From positions 1-64,000 of the forward strand of contig CACYTH010000022.1 in the NCBI GenBank assembly GCA_902777325.1: a stretch of 64,000 nucleotides of DNA, in the 5' to 3' direction. Source of the DNA: an uncultured Coriobacteriaceae bacterium (GTDB lineage: Bacteria > Actinomycetota > Coriobacteriia > Coriobacteriales > Atopobiaceae). The notes under the pieces were generated by a model. That model saw only the letters and a list, made by a program, of their open reading frames with translations. It was not told the DNA's origin and searched no databases. Below are positions 41,191 to 50,168 of this stretch, in pieces. Both the position numbers and the translations under genes were made by a program. Each line of letters opens with the position of its first letter. Positions within the stretch are counted from its first letter, which is position 1.

Positions 41191-41877
41191 ATGGCAAGCG
41201 GTAGCCAATCGCATAGCGAGCAGGCCCTGCCCTCCGCCCAGGCAAGCGTGGCGGCCCTCGCGGACGCGCGTGTCGTCGAGTGCGCCGCGGGGCTCTTTTT
41301 GGAGCAGGGGATAGCCTCGGTCAAGATGACCGACATCGCCGACGCGGCAGACGTGGGTGTGGCGACGCTCTACCGCCACTTCTCCACCAAGGCGTCCATC
41401 GCGGCTGCTGTGGCAACCGTCCTCTGGCAGCGGCTGGAGGACTCCTACGAGGAGCTGGTCGCGGGCGAGAGGTACCGCTCGCTCGACGGCGCGGGGCGCC
41501 TCAGGCTGCTGCTCGACCTCTACTGCACCGAGCATCTCTATAGGCCGGGCTTCGCCTCGTTCATCGACGAGCTTGACCGCCTCATCATGGAGGATGCCGT
41601 GAGCGAGGGCGCCATCTCCGCCTACACGCAGACGCTGGCCCGTCCCTACGCGCACTACCAGGCGGCGTACGAGCTTGGACGCTCGGACGGCTCCATCGGC
41701 CGCCAGACCGACTTTGCGCTGTTCTATCGCTCGCTGGCCCATGCCCTGCTCAGCGTGGCCAGCAAGCTCTCGCGTGGTGAGGTGCTTCCGTCGGACGACT
41801 TCTCCGGCGCGGCCACGCACGACGAGCTCGGCTGTCTCATCGACATGGCCATCAGGTCATTGGACGTTAGGGGTTAA
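41191..41877 (+). CDS. TetR family transcriptional regulator
   Basis: A 228-residue repressor. The N-terminal HTH is VVECAAGLFLEQGI-ASVKMTDIADAADV-GVATLYRHF, the classic TetR pattern with the recognition helix ending in TLYRHF. The C-terminal ligand domain is all helical and unassigned. The ATG at 41191 follows GGGAGGCGGGG. It heads an operon with a GPH transporter and an alpha-galactosidase and lies next to a large inverted repeat, so an alpha-galactoside or its product is a plausible inducer (inference). Confidence 0.9.
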   Translation: MASGSQSHSEQALPSAQASVAALADARVVECAAGLFLEQGIASVKMTDIADAADVGVATLYRHFSTKASIAAAVATVLWQRLEDSYEELVAGERYRSLDGAGRLRLLLDLYCTEHLYRPGFASFIDELDRLIMEDAVSEGAISAYTQTLARPYAHYQAAYELGRSDGSIGRQTDFALFYRSLAHALLSVASKLSRGEVLPSDDFSGAATHDELGCLIDMAIRSLDVRG

Positions 41878-41910
41878 CCGCCTCCGCGGGAGGCTGAAAG
41901 GGGAGGACAC

Positions 41911-43296
41911 ATGGAGAAGAAGCTAGCAACGCCCTCGGTACTGCGCAACTTTGCCATCGGCCAGTTGGGCTGGGCGCTTTTGTCGGGCGTGGTCAGCAAC
42001 TGGCTGCTGTACTTTTACATGCCCAGCGAGGAGACCATTGCCGCGGGCATGCCGCTCTTTATCACGCAGGGCATCGTGTTTGCCGGCATGACCATCATCG
42101 GACTGATCACGGCGCTCTGCCGCCTGGTCGACGGCTTCATCGACCCCTTCATCGCGAGCAAGTCCGACTCGCTCAACCACCCCCTCGGCCGCCGCATTCC
42201 CTTCCTGCGCTGGTTTGCCATTCCCTTTGGCATCATGACGGTGGTCGTCTTCACGGTGCCGGGCCTTGGTGGCGAGGTCTTTAACGACGTGGCCCTGCTC
42301 GTGTGCCTGGTGGCCTTCTACGTGACGCTCTCGCTGTACTGCACGCCCTTCAACGCGCTGATCCCCGAGCTCGGCCGCACGCAGGAGCTGCGCGTCAACA
42401 TCTCCACCTACATCTCGGTGACCTACTTCCTCGGCACGGCCTTCGCCTACCTGGTGCCCACCATCGCGGGCGTCTTCGAGGGTGCCTTCGGCATCGCCAA
42501 CTCCTACCGCATCACCGTGGCCATCCTCGCCGCCGTCGCGGTTGCCTGCATGCTCGTGCCCGCCTACACCATCGACGAGAACCTCTACGCCGAGACCGAG
42601 CCCTCCACCACCCCCATGGGCGCCTCGGTCATGAAGACCTTCTCCAACAAGCAGTTCCAGGTCTTCGAGGTCTCCGACATCCTGTACTGGGTGGCCATCA
42701 CCATGTTCCAGACGGGCATGCCCTTCTACGTGACGAGCCTTATGGGCCTCGACGAGTCGATGAACTTCGTCCTGTTTGCCGGCATGACGCTCGTAAGTCT
42801 CCTGTTCTACGCCCCGGTCAACATCATGGCCAAGAAGATCGGCAAGAAGCGCCTCGTGGCCTTCGCGTTCTTCTTCTTCTGCGTCGCGTTTGCCATCACC
42901 AGCGTGTGCGGCAAGTTTGGCATCCCCGCCCTGGTGTGGGGCGGCGCGGTTGCGGTGCTCGCCGCCATCCCCATGGCCGTGCTCGGCATCCTTCCGCAGG
43001 CCGTGCTTGCCGACATCGCCGAGTTCGACGCCGTCAACACCGGCGAGAACCGCGAGGGCATGTTCTACGCCGCCCGCACCTTCTCCATGACGCTGGGCCA
43101 GTCGCTCGCCATGATCCTGTTCTCCTCCATCGCCACGATGGGCGCCGGTGGCATCGGGTATCGCGCCACGGCCCTGGTGGCCACGGCCTTCTGCCTGCTT
43201 GGCGGCCTGGTCTTCCTGCGCTATGACGAGGGCGGCGTGCTCAAGGTGATCACCGCCCACACCGAGGCCCTCACCGGCTTCTCCGAGAAGGAGTAA
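41911..43296 (+). CDS. GPH family (MelB-like) glycoside-cation symporter
   Basis: A 461-residue, 12-helix transporter of the glycoside-pentoside-hexuronide group within MFS. Early markers are LCRLVDGFIDPFIASKSD (cation-site Asp residues in helix 2) and HPLGRRIPFLRW in the loop between helices 2 and 3, as in MelB. A central cytoplasmic loop starts near residue 225. The downstream GH36 alpha-galactosidase supports melibiose/raffinose-type substrates. GGGGAGGA precedes the ATG. Confidence 0.92.
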   Translation: MEKKLATPSVLRNFAIGQLGWALLSGVVSNWLLYFYMPSEETIAAGMPLFITQGIVFAGMTIIGLITALCRLVDGFIDPFIASKSDSLNHPLGRRIPFLRWFAIPFGIMTVVVFTVPGLGGEVFNDVALLVCLVAFYVTLSLYCTPFNALIPELGRTQELRVNISTYISVTYFLGTAFAYLVPTIAGVFEGAFGIANSYRITVAILAAVAVACMLVPAYTIDENLYAETEPSTTPMGASVMKTFSNKQFQVFEVSDILYWVAITMFQTGMPFYVTSLMGLDESMNFVLFAGMTLVSLLFYAPVNIMAKKIGKKRLVAFAFFFFCVAFAITSVCGKFGIPALVWGGAVAVLAAIPMAVLGILPQAVLADIAEFDAVNTGENREGMFYAARTFSMTLGQSLAMILFSSIATMGAGGIGYRATALVATAFCLLGGLVFLRYDEGGVLKVITAHTEALTGFSEKE

Positions 43297-43299
43297 CCC

Positions 43300-44901
43300 A
43301 TGGCAGACGTCGAGGTCAGCTATCGCGTGCGCTACCGCGCGGACGGTGCCGAGCGCGAGGTGCGCGTTGACGGGCGGGGTGTCGCGCGCCCTGCCGACGC
43401 GGCGCGCGAGCTGGGGCTGTCCACCGTCCGTGGCAGCCAGGTGCGGCGCGTCAGGGTCTGCCCTGAGCGCGACCTGACGGTGCTCGGCGTTGAGGCATGC
43501 CTTGTGGTGGACTATGCCGGCGCCGACGCGCTCTTCCTCAACGGCTACAACTCGTGGACGGACAGCTGGGAGCGCACGCCCTCCGCGCGCATGCGCGGCC
43601 TGGCGCGGGTGCCCAGGGCCGTCGTGGACAAGTGGGTGCTTGACGGCTCGGGAGACTACCGCTTTACGCGCGAGGACGAGCGCCTGGGGCACCAACATGG
43701 CTTTGGCTATGGCTACCTGCGCTTTGGCGACGAGGTGCTGCTGGTGGGATCGCTCTCCGAGGACAGCGGCTACACCACCCTGTGGGAGGACTTCCATCAC
43801 TCCACGCTCACGCTGGAGAAGGAGCCTCCTGCCCACGCGCTCGCCGCTGGCGAGAAGGTCGAGCTCATGTCCTTTGCGCTCATCGAGGGTTCGCTTGACG
43901 AGGCGGTGGAACGCTGGCTCGCCCTTGCCGGCGTCACGGCGCGTCCCGCGGCCCCGCTGGTCGGCTTCTCGAGCTGGTACCGCTACTACCAGGACATCTC
44001 GGGCGAGCGCCTGGCCACGGACCTTGCCGCCATGCGCGAGCTGCTTGGCGGGCGCGACCTCGGTGGGTGCACGCCGATCTTCCAGATCGACGACGGGCAC
44101 GCGCTGATTGGTGACTGGCTCGACACCGATGCCGAGCGTTTCCCCGAGGGCCTGGCGCCGTTCGCCCGTCAGATTGGCGACGCGGGCATGCTGGCCGGCC
44201 TCTGGCTGGCCCCCTTCGTGTGCGAGCGGGAGTCCCGCATCTGCGCCGAGCATCCCGACTGGCTCCAGCGTGACGAGACGGGCGAGGCGCCGCTTGCCGG
44301 CAGCAACTGGAGCGGCTACCACGCGCTCGACACCCTCAACCCCGAAGTGCGTGCCTACGTGCGCGAGGTGATGCGCACCGTCACGCAGGAGTGGGGCTTC
44401 AAGTTCCTCAAGCTGGACTTCCTCTTTGCGGCGTGCCTCCTGCCCCGAGGCGGCATGAACCGCGGCCAGCTCATGGCGGACGCGCTCGACCTCCTGCGCG
44501 ACTCCGTTGCCGACGACGTCTCCTTTGACCTGTGCGGTGTGCCCCTGATGTCTGCGTTCGGACGCACCGAGTACTGCCGCATCGGCTGCGACGTGGGTCT
44601 GGACTGGGACGACGTGCCCTACATGCGGCTTTTGCACCGCGAGCGCGTGAGCACCAAGCGCAGCCTCCACAACACGCGTGGCCGCGCGCACCTGGACGGG
44701 CGCGCCTTCCGCAACGACCCCGACGTCTTCTTCCTGCGCCATGACGTGGAGCTCACTGACGTGCAGAGGAGCGACCTCATTGGCGCCGACGCTGCCCTTG
44801 GCGGGATGTTCCTCACCTCCGACGACGTCAGCGCGTGGGACGAGCGCCAGCGCCTCGCCTACGACCGCGCGCTGGCCGTCTTTGTCGGCCGCAGCAAATA
44901 G
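43300..44901 (+). CDS. GH36 alpha-galactosidase
   Basis: A 533-residue cytoplasmic GH36/clan D glycosidase. The nucleophile is the Asp in FKFLKLDFLF, and the acid/base Asp lies in the GCDVGLDWDD region. Other family segments are FLNGYNSWTDSW near residue 80, FQIDDGH and LWLAPFVCE. It is shorter than the ~720-residue bacterial enzymes, lacking much of the N-terminal beta-sandwich. It begins four bases after the GPH transporter, which supplies its substrate, and should release galactose from melibiose-type sugars. The hydrolysis products would enter glycolysis. Confidence 0.88.
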   Translation: MADVEVSYRVRYRADGAEREVRVDGRGVARPADAARELGLSTVRGSQVRRVRVCPERDLTVLGVEACLVVDYAGADALFLNGYNSWTDSWERTPSARMRGLARVPRAVVDKWVLDGSGDYRFTREDERLGHQHGFGYGYLRFGDEVLLVGSLSEDSGYTTLWEDFHHSTLTLEKEPPAHALAAGEKVELMSFALIEGSLDEAVERWLALAGVTARPAAPLVGFSSWYRYYQDISGERLATDLAAMRELLGGRDLGGCTPIFQIDDGHALIGDWLDTDAERFPEGLAPFARQIGDAGMLAGLWLAPFVCERESRICAEHPDWLQRDETGEAPLAGSNWSGYHALDTLNPEVRAYVREVMRTVTQEWGFKFLKLDFLFAACLLPRGGMNRGQLMADALDLLRDSVADDVSFDLCGVPLMSAFGRTEYCRIGCDVGLDWDDVPYMRLLHRERVSTKRSLHNTRGRAHLDGRAFRNDPDVFFLRHDVELTDVQRSDLIGADAALGGMFLTSDDVSAWDERQRLAYDRALAVFVGRSK

Positions 44902-44935
44902 GTGATGCGCCAGCTCTTAGGGAGAAAGCGTGCCA

Positions 44936-44971
44936 AAAGCAACGTGGGGGTGGCTGCTGCCACCCCCACGT
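44936..44971 (-). terminator. Terminator of the hypB-hypA operon
   Basis: ACGTGGGGGTGGC - 4-base loop - GCCACCCCCACGT, a perfect 13-bp stem, followed on the minus strand by TGCTTTTGG. It also lies after the convergent alpha-galactosidase gene and may stop both. Confidence 0.85.
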
Positions 44972-44985
44972 CATTAGAGGCGGTG

Positions 44986-45330
44986 CTACCACCCCTCCAC
45001 CGTGTCGATCTCGGCCTCGTTGCCGCGCAACAGCACGGTGTCCGGGCTGCCGCAGTGCGGGCATATCTTGCCATGCGCCACGGTGGGGTAGGTGCGTCCG
45101 CAGGCATTGCAGACGGTGACGGCGTCCACCTGCACGATGTCGAGCTCGGCGCCGGAGAGCAGCTCGGATCGGTCCGCCGCCCAACGCCAGCAGTCCAGCA
45201 GGTAGTCGGGCAGCACGCCCGAGACCTCGCCCAGATTGAGCGTGACCCGCGAGATGTGGGCCAGCTCGTTGGCATGGCCCACACTCTCGAGGGTCTCTAT
45301 CATGTGAAAGACGATGCCCAGCTCGTGCAC
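44986..45330 (-). CDS. hypA: Nickel metallochaperone HypA
   Basis: A 114-residue HypA/HybF protein that delivers nickel to hydrogenase with HypB. The GTG start at 45330 was chosen because it produces the obligatory M-H-E N-terminus (nickel ligand His2) and follows GGAGG; upstream ORF extension would bury it. The zinc site is CNACG...CPHCG near residues 74-95. It is the last gene of the operon hypB - Fe-S flavoprotein - hypA. No [NiFe] hydrogenase structural gene is in the window; its client lies elsewhere in the genome or is a different nickel enzyme. Confidence 0.93.
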   Translation of the reverse strand: MHELGIVFHMIETLESVGHANELAHISRVTLNLGEVSGVLPDYLLDCWRWAADRSELLSGAELDIVQVDAVTVCNACGRTYPTVAHGKICPHCGSPDTVLLRGNEAEIDTVEGW

Positions 45331-45347
45331 GGACGCCTCCGCCTGAC

Positions 45348-48300
45348 CTAGCGCTCGCTGCGCTTGTTGCGCAGGATCTTGATGCCACGCTTGGCCGCGT
45401 AGGGCAGCACGGCCTTCACCTTGTCCTCGCTCCTCCACATGCGGCTCGCCTCGGGCATGTCGCGCGTGAGGTGGATGGCGTCAAACTCGCAGCGCGTGGT
45501 GCACAGGCCGCAGCCGATGCACTTGTTGGTGTCCACGATGGAGGCTCCGCAGGAGAGGCAGCGCGCGGTCTCGAGCCTGATCTGCTCCTCGGTCAGCTCG
45601 CGGGTGGGGTCGTCCCAGTTGTGGGCGAGCGTCTCCACCTTGGCGCAGGCCGGTATCTGGCGTCCGGCGCGGTCGTACTGGTCGATGGCCAGGCTGATGT
45701 TGGTCTTGTCCAGTTCCACGTAGTGGCGCTGGTTGCGGGAGAGGGTGAGCGAGGAGCCCGTCTGCACGAAGCGGTGCAGGCTGACGGCGGCCTCGTGGCC
45801 CGCGGCCACGGCGTCGATGATGAAGCGCGGGCCGGTGTACGCGTCGCCGCCCACGAAGACGTCGGGCTGCGCCGTCTGGTAGGTCTTGGCGTCTGCGAGG
45901 GCGCGACCACCGCGGTCGAGCTCAACGGACTCGCCGTCCAGCAGGCTGCCCCACTCGATGGCCTGCCCGATGGCAAACACGACGTTGTCGCAGGCCAGGA
46001 CCTTGGTGTCGGCCTCGTCGTAGATGGGGGAGAAGCGTCCCTCCTCGTCGTAAGTTCGCGTGCAGCGCTTGAGGCGCACGCCGCAGACCGCGCCGCTCGC
46101 GTCCAGCTCGACGGCCACGGGACCCCAGCCGTTGTCCACGGCAACGCCGTCCTCCTCGGCCTCCACGACCTCGTGCGGCAGGGCAGGCATCTCGTCGCGC
46201 TGCTCGAGGCAGACCATCGTGACGGCATCGGCGCCGCAGCGCACCGACACGCGTGCCGCGTCGATGGCCACGTTGCCACCACCGATGACCACCGTGCGGC
46301 CGCTCACCTCGTGAGCGGGGTCGGCCAGAGCCGTCCGCAGGAACTCGACCGCCGTGGTGACGCCGTCGGCATCCTCGCCGGGCACGCCCGCAAGGCGGCT
46401 TCCCTGTGCGCCAATGGCGAGGTAGAAGGCCATAAAGCCCTGCTCGCGCAGCTCGGCCAGCGTCACGTCGCGGCCCACCTCCACGCCGCAGCGGATCTCC
46501 ACGCCCATCTCGCGCAGCACGTCGATCTCTGCGGCCACCACGTCCTTGGGCAGCTTGTAGCTGGGGATGCCGTAGGTCATCATGCCGCCGGGCAGCGCGT
46601 CGCGCTCGAAGACGACGGGGTTGTAGCCCATGTTGGCCAGGTAATAGGCACAGCTGAGGCCTGCCGGGCCGGCGCCGATGACGGCGATCTTCTCGGGCAG
46701 GCGGCCGCGCGTCGACGGGATGACCGGCTCGGGCACGTAGCGGTGCTCGGCCTCGAGGTCCTTCTGGGCGATGAAGCGCTTGACGTCGTCGATAGCCACG
46801 GCGTCATCCACCACGCCGCGCGTGCATGCGGCCTCGCAGCGCTTGTTGCACACGCGTCCGCACACGGCGGGGAAGGGGTTCTCCTTCTTGATGAGCGCCA
46901 GCGCGTCACGGTAGCGACCCTGGGCGGCCAGGCGCAGGTAGCCCTGTACCGAGATGTGCGCCGGGCAGGCGACCTTGCAGGGGGCTGTGCCGGTGTCGTG
47001 GGTCTCGATGCGGTTGTTGTCCTTGTAGTCCCAGTCCCAGTCGTCCTCGCCCCAGCTGCGGGCGTCGGGCAGCGGCTGCACGGGGTACTCGACCGTGCTG
47101 CCGTCGGCACGGCGGAGCTTCTGTCCCAGCTGCACGGCGCCCGCCGGGCAGACCTCCACGCAGCCCGCGCAGGCTACGCACTTCTCGGCGTCGACATGGG
47201 CGCGGTAGGCGCTGGCGCTCATGTTGGGCGTGTTGAAGAGCTGGCTCGTGCGCAGCGCGTAGCAGACCGAGACGTCGCAGTTGCAGATGGCGAAGATCTT
47301 CTCCTCGCCGTCGATGTTGGTGATCTGGTGCACGTAGCCGTTCTTCTCGGCCTGCAGCAGGATGTCGATGACCTCGTCGTACGTCACGTAGTGGCCCTTG
47401 CCCGTCTCGACGCAGTAGTCGGCCATGTCGCCCACGCCGATGCACCAGTTCTGCGGGTCGCGGCCGCCGTTGTCGCCACGGGCGCGCTCGGCCACCGCGC
47501 AGCTGCAGGCGCCGGCGGAGTAGTGGTCGTACTTCTTGAGCCAGTGGGAGAGGTGCTCGACCGAGGCGGTCACGTTCTCCTGGCGTATGGCGTGCTCGAC
47601 CGGTATGACGTGCATGCCGATGCCCGCGCCTCCGGGCGGGACCATCTTGGTCGCCACGGTGAGCGGCAGGTAGGTCATGTTGTCAAAGAAGGTACCGATC
47701 TCGGGGTGCTCCTCCATCTGGCGCTGGTTCATGACCGTGAACTCGGCGGAGCCGGGGACGAACATAGGCAGCACGTAGCGCTTGGCGTGCTCGGGGTTCT
47801 TGCCGTCGAGGTTCTCCCAGTTGTACTCGATGATGCCCTTGATGCACATCTGGTCGAGCAGCTCCTGCACGCGCTCGGTGGGCATGCCGCAACCGGCCAC
47901 CACCTGCTCGAAGGTCTCGGGCACGCGCACCTTCATGTGCTTGGTGAGCTCGGCCTCCTCCTCGGTCATCACGCTGGCGATGCCCCAGTAGTCGGGGGAG
48001 TCGGCGGTCATCTTCTCAAGGCCGAGCTTGACGGGGATGCGGTCGGTGATCTTCTTGCCCTCGCGCATGACGCCCGGCTTGACGGGCAGCTTGGAGGCGG
48101 GGCCGCCCTTGCCCATGGCCTCCTTCATGGAGCGACCCGTGTCACCCTCGGGGCGCCAGTGCGTTGCCGTGTCGTTCTCGGAGTAGTACTCCTCGGCGAT
48201 CATGCGCAGCGGCTCGCCGTTGGGCGCGGTGGTGGGGATGACGTTGCGTGCGGCCAGCTCGTCGTCGCTCATGCCGGCGCGCATGGCCTCTGCGCGCTCC

Positions 48301-48371
48301 TCGACGCTTGCGCCGCCATAGGGCTCCTTGGGACGTCCGGTCGCGTTGTCGGGGCGTAGGCTCTTGTCCAT
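45348..48371 (-). CDS. Multidomain Fe-S flavoprotein (ferredoxin - GltD-like FAD oxidoreductase - ferredoxin)
   Basis: A 1007-residue protein from the ATG at 48371 (AGGAGAGGACCC upstream). Residues 120-380: a winged-helix-like region, then cysteines in GACSCAV, NWCIG, ADYC and CNCDVSVC, a pattern seen in a clostridial ferredoxin-like family. Residues 393-415: a 4Fe-4S motif, CVACAGCVEVCP. Residues 465-516: the cysteine-rich GltD/NfnB N-terminal cluster domain (CKVACP, CGRVCNKRCEAAC). From 563: FAD fold (VIGAGPAGLS) and NAD(P)H fold (VIGGGNVAIDAAR). The C-terminus has two cluster motifs (CLSCG; CIGCGLCTTRC). It likely shuttles electrons between NAD(P)H and ferredoxin or an unknown partner. Its position between hypB and hypA suggests a hydrogen- or nickel-enzyme link. 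Confidence 0.8.
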   Translation of the reverse strand: MDKSLRPDNATGRPKEPYGGASVEERAEAMRAGMSDDELAARNVIPTTAPNGEPLRMIAEEYYSENDTATHWRPEGDTGRSMKEAMGKGGPASKLPVKPGVMREGKKITDRIPVKLGLEKMTADSPDYWGIASVMTEEEAELTKHMKVRVPETFEQVVAGCGMPTERVQELLDQMCIKGIIEYNWENLDGKNPEHAKRYVLPMFVPGSAEFTVMNQRQMEEHPEIGTFFDNMTYLPLTVATKMVPPGGAGIGMHVIPVEHAIRQENVTASVEHLSHWLKKYDHYSAGACSCAVAERARGDNGGRDPQNWCIGVGDMADYCVETGKGHYVTYDEVIDILLQAEKNGYVHQITNIDGEEKIFAICNCDVSVCYALRTSQLFNTPNMSASAYRAHVDAEKCVACAGCVEVCPAGAVQLGQKLRRADGSTVEYPVQPLPDARSWGEDDWDWDYKDNNRIETHDTGTAPCKVACPAHISVQGYLRLAAQGRYRDALALIKKENPFPAVCGRVCNKRCEAACTRGVVDDAVAIDDVKRFIAQKDLEAEHRYVPEPVIPSTRGRLPEKIAVIGAGPAGLSCAYYLANMGYNPVVFERDALPGGMMTYGIPSYKLPKDVVAAEIDVLREMGVEIRCGVEVGRDVTLAELREQGFMAFYLAIGAQGSRLAGVPGEDADGVTTAVEFLRTALADPAHEVSGRTVVIGGGNVAIDAARVSVRCGADAVTMVCLEQRDEMPALPHEVVEAEEDGVAVDNGWGPVAVELDASGAVCGVRLKRCTRTYDEEGRFSPIYDEADTKVLACDNVVFAIGQAIEWGSLLDGESVELDRGGRALADAKTYQTAQPDVFVGGDAYTGPRFIIDAVAAGHEAAVSLHRFVQTGSSLTLSRNQRHYVELDKTNISLAIDQYDRAGRQIPACAKVETLAHNWDDPTRELTEEQIRLETARCLSCGASIVDTNKCIGCGLCTTRCEFDAIHLTRDMPEASRMWRSEDKVKAVLPYAAKRGIKILRNKRSER

Positions 48372-48506
48372 GGGTCCTCTCCTTGTGGGCTCGTTGGTGC
48401 TGGTGTGTCGTGTCTGCTGCCGCCCGTGGCTGCGGGCGTGGGTGACGGCTTTGAGGTGCCGTCTGTCGGCGCGTTGCCCCCTGCGCGGTGCCGACCGCAT
48501 GTGGCG

Positions 48507-49175
48507 CTATGCCTGCCAGGCTCGTACGGCCTCGCGCAGCCAGCTCGTCCATGCGTCCATGCCCTCGCCCGTCTTGGCAGAGAGCGGCAGGATCTGTGCG
48601 CGCGGGTTGCGCAGGCGCACGTTCTCCTCGAAGCGTGCGAGGTCGAAGTCGAAGTAGGGGGCCACGTCTATCTTGGAGACGATGACGAGGTCGCTCACCT
48701 CGAACATCAGCGGGTACTTGAGCGGCTTGTCGTGGCCTTCTGGCGTCGAGAGGATCATGACCTTCTTGGCGGCCCCGGTGTCGAACTCCGCCGGGCAGAT
48801 GAGGTTGCCCACGTTCTCGAGAAAGACGAGGTCAAGCCCTTGGGTGCCCAGCTCGCGCAGGCCCTGCTCGCACATGGCGGCGTCCAGGTGGCACATCCCC
48901 CCGGTGTGCAGCTGGACGGCCCTCGCGCCGTGGTCTCGCACGGTGTAGGCATCCACGTCGGAGTCGACGTCGGCCTCCATCACGCCGATGGACAGCTCGT
49001 CTGCCAGCGCGTCGAGGGTGGCGGACAATAGCGTCGTCTTGCCCGACCCGGGCGAGCTCATGAGGTTGATGAGCAGGCACTTCTCGTCGTGAAGGCGCTC
49101 TCGCAGCGCCGCGGCGGCGCGGTCGTTGTTGGCGAGCACGTCCTCCTTGACCTCGATGACCTTGATGCGTTCCAT
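48507..49175 (-). CDS. hypB: Hydrogenase nickel incorporation GTPase HypB
   Basis: A 222-residue G3E GTPase that with HypA loads nickel. The P-loop is SSPGSGKTT near residue 40; the switch/metal region is HTGGMCHLDAAM, where Cys and His bind Ni/Zn at the dimer interface; ENVGNLICPAEFD is highly conserved in HypB. It has no histidine-rich N-terminal nickel store. First gene of the operon, with AGGAGCGCC before the ATG. The 135 bases to the next gene hold no feature beyond the ribosome site. Confidence 0.95.
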   Translation of the reverse strand: MERIKVIEVKEDVLANNDRAAAALRERLHDEKCLLINLMSSPGSGKTTLLSATLDALADELSIGVMEADVDSDVDAYTVRDHGARAVQLHTGGMCHLDAAMCEQGLRELGTQGLDLVFLENVGNLICPAEFDTGAAKKVMILSTPEGHDKPLKYPLMFEVSDLVIVSKIDVAPYFDFDLARFEENVRLRNPRAQILPLSAKTGEGMDAWTSWLREAVRAWQA

Positions 49176-49289
49176 GGCGCTCCTCTCGTGTTGCTTAGCA
49201 CGTCAATATGATAGCGCGCAGGCGGGCCGCTCGCCTTGCGACGAGCGGCCCGTGGTTTGGGACCCTATGTGTCAGCGGGACCTTGAGTG

Positions 49290-49979
49290 TCAGTCATCCA
49301 TCTTTATGGACGTGATCTTGGGCTGGTCGGCAGGGGCGACCGTGCCATTGCCGTCCTGCACGGGCGTCTTCTCGGCGATCGCGTCCACGACCTCCATGCC
49401 CTCGGTGACCTTGCCGAAGGCGGCGTACTCGCCGTCGAGGTGCTCGGCGTCCTGATGCATGATGAAGAACTGCGAGCTGGCGGAGTCGGGGTCTTGGGCA
49501 CGAGCCATGGAGATGACGCCGCGCTTGTGCTGCTGGGCGTTGGTGACGCCGTTGGAGCTGAACTCGCCCTTGATGGTGCGCGAGGAGCCGCCCGTGCCGT
49601 CGCCGTTGGGGTCGCCGCCCTGGATCATGAAGCCCTCGATGACGCGATGGAAGGTGAGCCCGTCATAGAAGCCGTCGTTGGCGAGCTGGGCGAAGTTGCT
49701 CACGGTGATCGGGGCGTTGTCGGCATTGAGCTTGAGCTTGATGGTGCCGAAGCCTTCGACCTCGATGGTGGCGTGGTGGATGCCGCTGTCGTAGCCGTTG
49801 TCCAGCGGGCTGGTGATGGCGCCGGTGTTAAGGTCGGTGGCAGAGGTGTCGGAGGACGCGTCGTCAGACGTGGTCTCAGCGGGAATGGTGTCGGTGCCGC
49901 CACAGCCGATGAGCGTCAGTGACGCGAGGACGCCCATGGAGACGTCTAGGAAGCTGCGGCGCGTAATGGGGGAGGGCAT
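49290..49979 (-). CDS. Cyclophilin-type peptidyl-prolyl isomerase lipoprotein
   Basis: About 229 residues from the ATG at 49979, which has GGAG six bases upstream; a first ATG four codons earlier is also possible. The N-terminus has a twin-arginine-like TRRSFLD, a hydrophobic stretch and the lipobox LIGCGG, so it is a lipid-anchored extracytoplasmic protein. The catalytic domain has FHRVIEGFMIQGGDP and SSQFFIMHQ, which include the active-site Arg, Phe, Met and Gln. The AQDPDSASSQFF and YAAFGKV segments are standard. It assists folding of exported proteins. Single gene. Confidence 0.92.
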   Translation of the reverse strand: MPSPITRRSFLDVSMGVLASLTLIGCGGTDTIPAETTSDDASSDTSATDLNTGAITSPLDNGYDSGIHHATIEVEGFGTIKLKLNADNAPITVSNFAQLANDGFYDGLTFHRVIEGFMIQGGDPNGDGTGGSSRTIKGEFSSNGVTNAQQHKRGVISMARAQDPDSASSQFFIMHQDAEHLDGEYAAFGKVTEGMEVVDAIAEKTPVQDGNGTVAPADQPKITSIKMDD

Positions 49980-50168
49980 GGTGAACTCCATCTGCTGCGA
50001 TTAATGTTCCATGGGAAAGGATACCCACATGACCAGACGGTAATGTCAGGCCACGCTCAGGTTGGGTCAACGGTCGGGATGCCTTCGGCGAGCGACCGAT
50101 AGTGTGGTGAGCCTGTGAGAAGGGCGTGTGCAGTTGATGGACGGCCCATGCGGCCGCGCGAGGATGCG

